A stretch of DNA of 6,753 bases from Bacteroidia bacterium. GTDB lineage: Bacteria > Bacteroidota > Bacteroidia > Flavobacteriales > Flavobacteriaceae. The position numbers and the translations under genes were made by a program. The stretch lies in contig JAUIJW010000129.1 of the NCBI GenBank assembly GCA_030431085.1, positions 1 to 6,753 on the forward strand, in the 5' to 3' direction. Of this stretch, positions 1 to 5,795 are shown one piece after another; positions within the stretch are counted from its first letter, which is position 1, and every line of letters starts with the position of its first letter. Under the pieces are notes generated by a model. The model searched no databases. It saw only the letters and a list, made by a program, of their open reading frames with translations, and was not told where the DNA came from.

Positions 1-824
1 CGGTACCTTACAATCCACTAGATCCATCTAATCCAGATTTTGGACCATTAATCCCTACATTGAATACAGTATTTGCTGCCATTAATCAGATATTTGTTGC
101 TATCGGACAGCCAGAGAGAACTATTGTGTTTTCTGAAACTGAAGCAAGTTCGGTGGTAATTCGTGATGAAAATTTAGCAGATATTTCAACCACAATTACA
201 AGTGCTTTATTGGCAAGTCCAGAATTTGTATTGTTTTTAGAACAATTAGGGTTGCCACCACAAGCAGCACCTTTGGTAGCAGGACTATTTGGTACAACTT
301 ACGGACAGGCTAGGCAAGCCAATGAATTAGATTTATTGTTGTTGGCTAGTAGCACTGTTATTGGTCAAGTAAATATGGATAGAGCCAATTATTTGATCAG
401 TCAAGGACTTTCTCCTGCTTTAGCTTACCAGTTTTCAACAGAAGGAGTTACCTTACCTTTAGAAGATAAGTGGGTTTTATTACCAGAAGAACAGAACGAG
501 ATTAAAGTGGCCACAGATGCCTTTAATGCAGTTATAGAAAATATGGCAACACAAGCAGGTTTAGGCTTGGTAGATGCTAACGCTTTAATGACAGAGTTAT
601 CTCAGGGAGGTGTAGATGCAGGTAATTATATTTTGACATCAGATTTGGTTCTGGGAGGAGCATTTTCTTTAGATGGCGTGCATTTAACAGCGAGAGGGTA
701 TGCAGCCGTAGCCAATGAATTTCTTAAAGAAATTGACGAAACTTATGGTTCTAATTTTGAGGAAGCAGGTGAGTTGGTAGACGTAGGAGAATACCCTACC
801 AATTATAACGAAGGACTGCGTTAA
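1..824 (+). CDS. SGNH/GDSL-type hydrolase, C-terminal part (5' end outside window)
   Basis: The reading frame is open from the first complete codon at position 3 to the TAA at 822-824, giving 273 visible residues, so the gene starts upstream of the window; the TTG at 60 is an internal codon. Near the end lies a Ser-Leu-Asp-Gly-Val-His-Leu-Thr-Ala-Arg-Gly-Tyr segment (Asp codon 672-674, His codon 681-683). This matches block V of SGNH/GDSL esterases, where the DxxH pair supplies the catalytic Asp and His. The nucleophile Ser block and the oxyanion Gly/Asn blocks are not visible and presumably lie upstream. The middle is rich in Ala and Leu and resembles the long SGNH lipases/esterases often annotated in Flavobacteriaceae. 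The expected role is hydrolysis of an ester (lipid or acylated carbohydrate), probably outside the cytoplasm, but neither substrate nor signal peptide can be seen. A strong terminator 20 bases after the stop ends this transcription unit. Family call fairly sure; substrate unknown. Confidence 0.75.
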   Translation, partial: VPYNPLDPSNPDFGPLIPTLNTVFAAINQIFVAIGQPERTIVFSETEASSVVIRDENLADISTTITSALLASPEFVLFLEQLGLPPQAAPLVAGLFGTTYGQARQANELDLLLLASSTVIGQVNMDRANYLISQGLSPALAYQFSTEGVTLPLEDKWVLLPEEQNEIKVATDAFNAVIENMATQAGLGLVDANALMTELSQGGVDAGNYILTSDLVLGGAFSLDGVHLTARGYAAVANEFLKEIDETYGSNFEEAGELVDVGEYPTNYNEGLR

Positions 825-843
825 TACTGTTACACAATTTTTT

Positions 844-884
844 ATAAGATCTCCTAATAATTTATTAGGAGATCTTATTTTTTT
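844..884 (+). terminator. Rho-independent terminator after the SGNH hydrolase gene
   Basis: Near-perfect palindrome: arms 844-860 and 862-878 are exact reverse complements. With a realistic 5-base loop (859-863) this gives a 15-bp stem, 844-858 with 864-878. A run of seven T (878-884) follows immediately. There is no A-tract before the left arm, so it should work mainly on plus-strand transcripts. It separates the hydrolase gene from the peroxidase operon. Confidence 0.92.
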
Positions 885-922
885 GCATATATTTACAAAC
901 CGCTTGGTCTGTTTTTTTATAT

Positions 923-2149
923 ATGAATGGTTGGTGTTTAACATTGTTAATTGTTTTACTAGGAGTTATGTTGTCCTGTAAAGAGCATATGCATAGAGAG
1001 TTAGAGTCATCTAGCTTATATTTGAGTGTTTCTATGAATGCAGAAACAGTGATTCAATTGAATTCTGATTGTCCTCCTGGGTTTCAAAAGAATGAAAACA
1101 ATGAATGTGTTTCAAAAAATATGTATCTACAGTACAAAACTAATGAGGATAGAGGGGTTGGTGGTCTAAAAACCCCACTACCAGTAGGTAGAGATGGGTT
1201 TTCACCACAACAAATTGATTTAGGGAGATATTTGTTTTTTGACCCTATTCTGTCTGTCGATGGTTCTATGTCTTGTGCTACTTGCCATGATCCTAGTAAG
1301 GGTTTTAGTGATGGTAGAGCCACCGCTATTGGCTTACACGGTGAGGAATTACCAAGGTCTACCCCAAGTTTATGGAATGTGTCTTATTTTAAAAGATTTT
1401 TTTGGGATGGACGAGTGGAGAGTTTAGAAAAGCAATTGGAGGGGCCATTGTTTTCAAAACATGAAATGGGTAATACGCCAGACCAATTACATAAGAGCTT
1501 AAATCAAAACGAAGTCTACAAAAATTTATTTGCCAAGGCATTTCCAGACAGAGATTCAAAAGATAGTATTAGCCTAAATGAAATTTACTTGGCGATTACT
1601 GCATTTGAGTCTTCATTAATCTCTTTAAATAGCAAATATGATCGCTATGCACATGGCTTCTCTGAGGCTTTGAATGAAAATGAAATAGAAGGTTTGAATG
1701 TATTTAGGTCTTTTGTGGCAAGGTGTGCAGAATGTCATACACCACCATTGTTTACGAACCAACAGATTGCGGTTATAGGATCGCCAGAACCAGAAGGAAA
1801 ACCATTAGATGTTGGCGCAGAAATTCCATTTAAGGACAAAACTTTAAGAGCAGGATTCAAAGTGCCTAGTTTGCGCAATGTAGCCAAAACAGCGCCGTAT
1901 ATGCATTCGGGCCGGTTTAAATCACTTAAAGAAACCATCCAGTTTTATACAAAGGGTAGAGGGCATGCAGTGCCAGAAGGAGAAGACCTCTATTTACATT
2001 GGCATATCTGGGAGCCAAACTTAACCGAATATGAGATGGATAGACTCGTCGACTTTTTAAATACTTTATCTGATGAAACTTTTTTGCCTGAAGTGCCAAA
2101 AATATTGCCTTCTGAGGTTTATAATGTTCCAATAAATAGAGAGCTATAA
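923..2149 (+). CDS. Di-heme cytochrome c peroxidase / MauG-family lipoprotein
   Basis: The 408-residue protein has a hydrophobic N-terminus ending in a Leu-Ser-Cys lipobox (Cys19), so it is probably a lipoprotein in the cell envelope. A small Cys pair follows (Cys50 in a CPPGF motif, Cys62). The bacterial cytochrome c peroxidase fold covers roughly residues 85-395. It has two c-type heme sites, CATCH (118-122) and CAECH (268-272). A WDGR motif at 161-164 matches the conserved Trp region of the family, and PYMH places Met327 where the sixth ligand of the C-terminal heme normally lies; MauG itself has Tyr there. Family members reduce H2O2 with electrons from small cytochromes or oxidise other substrates; the Met favours a peroxidase-like enzyme over a true MauG. 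The ATG at 923 is the only plausible start, because no ATG lies in frame between it and the stop codon at 866. Its n-region lacks Lys or Arg, which is odd for a signal peptide. No Shine-Dalgarno is seen. The next gene begins 3 bases after the stop, so the two form an operon. Confidence 0.92.
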   Translation: MNGWCLTLLIVLLGVMLSCKEHMHRELESSSLYLSVSMNAETVIQLNSDCPPGFQKNENNECVSKNMYLQYKTNEDRGVGGLKTPLPVGRDGFSPQQIDLGRYLFFDPILSVDGSMSCATCHDPSKGFSDGRATAIGLHGEELPRSTPSLWNVSYFKRFFWDGRVESLEKQLEGPLFSKHEMGNTPDQLHKSLNQNEVYKNLFAKAFPDRDSKDSISLNEIYLAITAFESSLISLNSKYDRYAHGFSEALNENEIEGLNVFRSFVARCAECHTPPLFTNQQIAVIGSPEPEGKPLDVGAEIPFKDKTLRAGFKVPSLRNVAKTAPYMHSGRFKSLKETIQFYTKGRGHAVPEGEDLYLHWHIWEPNLTEYEMDRLVDFLNTLSDETFLPEVPKILPSEVYNVPINREL

Positions 2150-2152
2150 CAT

Positions 2153-3649
2153 ATGGTAAAAAGAATAATATACTCAGTCATCATCTTATTAATTGGTATA
2201 GCCGTAGGATATAAGCTTTTCGGAACAAAGCCTAGTGCAACCCCAATATTAACTTCGGCAAATCTCTATAGGCCAGTTCAATATGCTAATGATAGTGTAG
2301 TAGCCCAAAGCGAAACAATATTTAATGGCGAAATTATCAACGTAAAACAGGGTGATAAAATTCAAGATGCTGTAAAAAAAGCAAATCCAGGTGATTTAAT
2401 TAGAGTGTATCCGGGTACTTATTCTGAAACTGTGTACATCGACAAAGATAACTTGACATTTCAAGGCGTTATTCAAGAGGGGGAATGGCCAACACTAGAT
2501 GGCTTTAAAAAATTGAATGATGCCTTTTTATATTCTGGAAACGGTATCCGTATAGAAAATTTTAAAATTACCAATTATAAAGGTAATGGTATTATGGGAC
2601 AAGCCGGTAATAATTTTATTATTAGAAACAATTGGATTGTGGATACCGGAGTATATGGAATTTTCCCACAATATGGTAAAAACGGATTGGTAGAACATAA
2701 TGTTTTAACTGGAATTGAGGATGCCGCCATTTATATTGGGATGTGTGATAATATTGATGTTAAACACAATGAGGTTTTTGGTAATGTGGCTGGTATTGAA
2801 ATAGAAAACTCAAGGCACTGTTTGGTTGAAAGTAATTATGCTTACGATAATACTGGAGGTATACTTGCCTTTATAACACCTGGGTTACCTATTAAAACGA
2901 CATTTGACGTTATTATTAGAAATAACTTCGTGCTCAATAATAATCATGAAAATTTTGGTGCACCAGGATCTATTGTTTCTGGTATACCACCTGGTACAGG
3001 TATTTTAATTATGGCGGCGGATGATGTGATCGTTGAGAACAATATTATTTCTGGAAATAATAATGCTGGTATTATTATTACAGACTTTGAAAATGGTGGA
3101 GCTAAAGCGGCCAATGACCCAGAATCTGATCCTAATCCGGATAGAATAGTGCTTTTAGATAATTTTATGACCAATAATGGTAATGAACCAGTTGGTGAAT
3201 TAAAAGCCTTAATGATGACACAATTGTCTAAGAAAGGTCCAGATATTTTAGCCATAGGTAAGGGAGAAGGAAGCGCTATTAGAGATAGAAAAAGGTATAG
3301 AACTTTTGGTTTAGGTCATTATGGAATGGCTACTATTACAGATACTAAGAATGTATTTACATTTACCTTGCCAGAGCCTGTTGAGCCAAAACAAATTACC
3401 ACAGAACAATTAGGAGAGTTTACTTTTTATGGGATATGCTCTGGTTGTCATGCTTACGATACTCGGTTGATTGGAGTTCCGGTAAACGTCATACAGATGA
3501 TTTACAAAAACAATCCAGAAAAAATGGTTGAATACATGGATAATCCAAAAAATTTAAGAGATGATTATCCAGAAATGCCTCCGCAAGATTATTTGAGTGA
3601 AGAAGCAAAGTTGGCGGTGGCTAAATACATTCTTACCATGAAGAATTAA
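2153..3649 (+). CDS. Parallel beta-helix repeat protein fused to C-terminal cytochrome c domain
   Basis: This 498-residue protein starts with a basic n-region (MVKR) and one hydrophobic segment (about 5-22), so it is exported or anchored with the rest outside the cytoplasm. No lipobox is seen. Residues about 60-355 form a right-handed parallel beta-helix: an entry block of the form GDKIQDAVKKANPGD followed by PGTYSE, then repeated turns with Asn-ladder motifs (NNW at 159-161, then HNV, HNE, SNY, NNF, NNI, DNF). Motifs such as NVAGIEIEN, NTGGILAF and PPGTGILI resemble, from memory, the TIGRFAM family TIGR03805, whose members usually pair with another secreted family, TIGR03806. After a linker, residues about 412-498 form a class I-type cytochrome c domain with heme site CSGCH (429-433) and probable axial Met475 in YPEMPPQ. 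It lies 3 bases after the peroxidase gene and is followed by a terminator. An electron-transfer partner role is inferred; any glycan substrate is unknown. Confidence 0.88.
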   Translation: MVKRIIYSVIILLIGIAVGYKLFGTKPSATPILTSANLYRPVQYANDSVVAQSETIFNGEIINVKQGDKIQDAVKKANPGDLIRVYPGTYSETVYIDKDNLTFQGVIQEGEWPTLDGFKKLNDAFLYSGNGIRIENFKITNYKGNGIMGQAGNNFIIRNNWIVDTGVYGIFPQYGKNGLVEHNVLTGIEDAAIYIGMCDNIDVKHNEVFGNVAGIEIENSRHCLVESNYAYDNTGGILAFITPGLPIKTTFDVIIRNNFVLNNNHENFGAPGSIVSGIPPGTGILIMAADDVIVENNIISGNNNAGIIITDFENGGAKAANDPESDPNPDRIVLLDNFMTNNGNEPVGELKALMMTQLSKKGPDILAIGKGEGSAIRDRKRYRTFGLGHYGMATITDTKNVFTFTLPEPVEPKQITTEQLGEFTFYGICSGCHAYDTRLIGVPVNVIQMIYKNNPEKMVEYMDNPKNLRDDYPEMPPQDYLSEEAKLAVAKYILTMKN

Positions 3650-3684
3650 GTTTTAGAGTTTAATTAGTTTATTGTTATTGGTTT

Positions 3685-3719
3685 TAAGGGGTTTGGAGCA
3701 ATTCAAACCTCTTATTTTT
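3685..3719 (+). terminator. Rho-independent terminator after the peroxidase/beta-helix operon
   Basis: Stem arms 3685-3695 and 3704-3714 pair over 11 bp with one G-U wobble (3689 with 3710) around an 8-base loop (3696-3703). A five-T run (3715-3719) follows directly. It lies about 35 bases after the stop of the beta-helix gene and ends the two-gene operon ahead of atpD. Confidence 0.82.
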
Positions 3720-3720
3720 G
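3692..3720 (+). promoter_or_regulatory. Possible upstream promoter embedded in the terminator
   Basis: TTTG at 3692-3695 is followed, after 17 bases, by TATTTTTG at 3713-3720. This fits the Bacteroidota/Flavobacterium consensus TTG-N17-23-TAnnTTTG. Both elements overlap the terminator hairpin and its T-tract. A start about 7 bases downstream would give an atpD leader of roughly 150 bases. The match may be a by-product of the terminator sequence, so this is tentative. Confidence 0.3.
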
Positions 3721-3767
3721 CAAAAAATATGACTTTGAAAAAACCATCTAAAAAAGTGAAGATTTTA

Positions 3768-3798
3768 TTTTTCCTTTAGTTTTAAAAAATTATCTTTG
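3768..3798 (+). promoter_or_regulatory. Probable atpDC promoter (Bacteroidota-type -7 element)
   Basis: TATCTTTG at 3791-3798 is an exact match to the Bacteroidota -7 consensus TAnnTTTG. The expected -33 region, about 19 bases upstream, is a T-rich run starting near 3768 without a clean TTTG. A start near 3803-3807 would give a leader of about 75 bases. An AGGAG at 3855-3859 lies 21 bases before the atpD ATG, too far to act as a normal ribosome binding site; translation probably relies on the A-rich stretch before the start. Confidence 0.6.
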
Positions 3799-3880
3799 CA
3801 CCTCGAAATCAAAACACTTTTAAAAAGCATCATCGTATTAAGATTAAATGCTTTAGGAGTAAAAAATAAATCATTAAATA

Positions 3881-5392
3881 ATGGCAAAAATCACAGGTAA
3901 AGTTGCTCAAATTATTGGACCAGTTATTGACGTTTCGTTTTCTTCAGATGGAAATCTTCCTAAAATTTACGATTCGCTTGAAATTAAAAGACCAGATGGT
4001 TCAACCCTAGTATTAGAAGTTCAACAACACATTGGTGAAGATATCGTTCGTACCATTGCAATGGATTCTACAGATGGTTTGAGTAGAGGTTATGAAGTTG
4101 TGGCTACTGGTGAGCCAATTAAAGTACCAATCGGTAATGAAATATATGGTAGATTATTTAATGTAAATGGAGATCCTATCGATGGATTAAAAACTTTGCC
4201 AACTGATGGTGAAAATGGTTTACCCATTCACAGAAGCGCACCACAGTTTGAAGACTTATCTACAGCTACAGAGGTGTTGTTTACCGGAATTAAGGTTATC
4301 GATTTAATTGAGCCTTATGCTAAAGGAGGTAAAATTGGATTATTTGGAGGAGCTGGTGTAGGTAAAACTGTATTGATTCAGGAATTAATTAACAATATTG
4401 CTAAAGGCCATGGAGGTCTATCTGTATTTGCTGGTGTTGGTGAACGTACTCGTGAAGGTAATGACTTACTACGTGAGATGTTAGAGTCTGGTATTATTAA
4501 ATACGGTGAAGAATTCAATCACTCTATGGAAGAAGGAGGATGGGATTTAGATAAAGTAGATATGGAAGCTTTAAAAGAATCTAAACTAACCTTCGTATTT
4601 GGTCAGATGAATGAGCCTCCTGGAGCTCGTGCTCGTGTGGCTTTATCTGGTTTAGCTATTGCTGAATATTTTAGAGATGGCGCTGGTGAAGATCAAGGAA
4701 AAGATATTTTATTTTTTATTGACAATATCTTTAGATTTACACAAGCAGGTTCTGAGGTATCTGCCTTATTAGGTCGTATGCCATCGGCAGTAGGTTATCA
4801 GCCAACCTTAGCTACAGAGATGGGAGCGATGCAAGAGAGAATTGCTTCAACTAAGCATGGTTCTATTACTTCTGTACAGGCCGTATATGTACCTGCAGAT
4901 GATTTAACAGATCCGGCACCTGCTACAACCTTTGCCCACTTAGATGCTAAAACAGTACTGTCTCGTAAAATTGCTGAATTAGGTATTTACCCAGCGGTAG
5001 ATCCTTTAGATTCTACTTCTAGAATTTTAACTCCAGAAATTGTTGGCGATGAGCATTATAAGTGTGCTCAAAGAGTAATTGAGTTATTACAACGCAATAA
5101 AGAATTACAAGATATTATCGCTATTTTGGGTATGGATGAATTGAGCGAAGAAGATAAACAAGCGGTTCATAGAGCACGTAGAGTATCTCGTTTCTTATCT
5201 CAGCCATTCCACGTGGCAGAGCAATTTACAGGGATCCCAGGAGTATTAGTAGATATTAAAGATACCATCAAAGGATTTAACATGATTATGGATGGTGAAT
5301 TAGATAAATACCCAGAAGCTGCTTTTAACCTTAAAGGAAGTATAGAAGAAGCGATAGAAGCTGGTGAGAAGATGTTAGCTGAAGCTGAATAA
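3881..5392 (+). CDS. atpD: F1Fo ATP synthase subunit beta (catalytic)
   Basis: Full-length F1 beta subunit (503 residues), one of three catalytic subunits of the F1 head, which makes or hydrolyses ATP on the cytoplasmic side of the inner membrane. Visible in order: the N-terminal beta-barrel (about 1-80); the Walker A P-loop GGAGVGKT (156-163, Lys162 and Thr163 bind phosphate and Mg); the catalytic Glu188 and Arg189 in GERTREGND; GQMNEPPGARARVALSG; the Walker B strand ending in Asp281 (FFIDNIFRF); and DELSEED (419-425), which contacts the rotor. Compared with the E. coli protein there is an insertion of about 28 residues around 205-233, which explains the extra length. The ATG gives the usual short MAKITGKV-type N-terminus. 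atpC follows after 20 bases. The genes for alpha, gamma, delta and the Fo subunits are not adjacent, which is the usual split arrangement in Bacteroidota. A TAnnTTTG promoter lies about 85 bases upstream. Confidence 0.99.
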   Translation: MAKITGKVAQIIGPVIDVSFSSDGNLPKIYDSLEIKRPDGSTLVLEVQQHIGEDIVRTIAMDSTDGLSRGYEVVATGEPIKVPIGNEIYGRLFNVNGDPIDGLKTLPTDGENGLPIHRSAPQFEDLSTATEVLFTGIKVIDLIEPYAKGGKIGLFGGAGVGKTVLIQELINNIAKGHGGLSVFAGVGERTREGNDLLREMLESGIIKYGEEFNHSMEEGGWDLDKVDMEALKESKLTFVFGQMNEPPGARARVALSGLAIAEYFRDGAGEDQGKDILFFIDNIFRFTQAGSEVSALLGRMPSAVGYQPTLATEMGAMQERIASTKHGSITSVQAVYVPADDLTDPAPATTFAHLDAKTVLSRKIAELGIYPAVDPLDSTSRILTPEIVGDEHYKCAQRVIELLQRNKELQDIIAILGMDELSEEDKQAVHRARRVSRFLSQPFHVAEQFTGIPGVLVDIKDTIKGFNMIMDGELDKYPEAAFNLKGSIEEAIEAGEKMLAEAE

Positions 5393-5412
5393 TTGAAATA
5401 AAAAGAACTCAA

Positions 5413-5691
5413 ATGTTTTTAGAAATAGTAACTCCCGAAGCTAGTATATTTAGAGGAGAAGTGAATTCGGTGACAGTGCCAGGTGTAGATGGACAATTTC
5501 AAATGTTGAATAACCATGCTCCTATTGTATCGTTATTGCAAGAAGGTGAGGTTAAATTCGAGGGTGAAGTAACCATTGAAGAAGATTTTAGAGATAAATT
5601 CACAGCCGGTAAACATAAAGACACTGTACTTCAAATCAAAGGAGGTACCGTAGAAATGAACGACAATAAAGTGATTATCTTGGTAGACTAA
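5413..5691 (+). CDS. atpC: F1Fo ATP synthase subunit epsilon, short form
   Basis: The 92-residue protein matches the N-terminal beta-sandwich domain of the epsilon subunit: an opening MFLEIVTPEASIF, then VTVPGVDGQFQMLNNHAPIVSLL, the conserved DGxxxxLxxHAPxxxxL block. The domain binds the gamma subunit and the c-ring in the central stalk. The C-terminal two-helix domain, which makes up about the last 45 residues of the roughly 135-residue E. coli protein and inhibits ATP hydrolysis, is absent. The frame closes at a normal stop and a good terminator follows, so this is the natural length and not a truncation; short epsilon subunits are common in this phylum. It is co-transcribed with atpD (20-base gap). 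The start is preceded by an A-rich stretch without a Shine-Dalgarno sequence. Confidence 0.97.
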   Translation: MFLEIVTPEASIFRGEVNSVTVPGVDGQFQMLNNHAPIVSLLQEGEVKFEGEVTIEEDFRDKFTAGKHKDTVLQIKGGTVEMNDNKVIILVD

Positions 5692-5712
5692 GAGTAAGCT
5701 AAAGCATGAAAT

Positions 5713-5745
5713 AAAAAACTCCATTCTAATGAATGGAGTTTTTTT
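5713..5745. terminator. Bidirectional Rho-independent terminator between atpC and the DUF3179 gene
   Basis: Stem 5717-5726 with 5731-5740 (10 bp, loop TAAT), extended to 14 bp by A-T pairs. A T-tract at 5739-5745 follows on the plus strand, and six A at 5713-5718 give the T-tract on the minus strand. It lies 21 bases after the atpC stop and about 50 bases beyond the stop of the convergent gene, so it can serve both transcripts. Confidence 0.9.
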
Positions 5746-5795
5746 GTTTTGAGAGTGATAGAGATCAGGGTAAATTCATTCGATAAAAAATTGAT

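Noticed and set aside
60..62. TTG as the start of the SGNH hydrolase gene
   Set aside because: The frame stays open to the left edge of the window and the visible part lacks the N-terminal catalytic blocks, so the gene begins outside.
882..922. Promoter for the peroxidase operon
   Set aside because: TATATTTA at 888-895 is one base off TAnnTTTG but has no -33 element at a suitable distance. A promoter must exist near here, but I cannot place it.
684..944. Minus-strand reading frame of 86 codons
   Set aside because: It runs antisense through the hydrolase C-terminus and the terminator hairpin, and its protein is low-complexity (Ile, Lys, Phe) with no recognisable domain.
1084..2132. Several antisense and out-of-frame reading frames inside the peroxidase gene
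   Set aside because: They overlap a well-supported gene whose motifs are all in one frame; none has a recognisable domain.
2944..3255. Antisense frame of 103 codons within the beta-helix gene
   Set aside because: It is a shadow of the repetitive Asn/Ile codons in the beta-helix region.
5200..5412. Antisense frame within the end of atpD
   Set aside because: It overlaps the conserved C-terminus of AtpD and has no supporting features.
5533..5724. Antisense frame across atpC and its terminator
   Set aside because: It includes the left arm of the terminator hairpin and lies antisense to a conserved gene.
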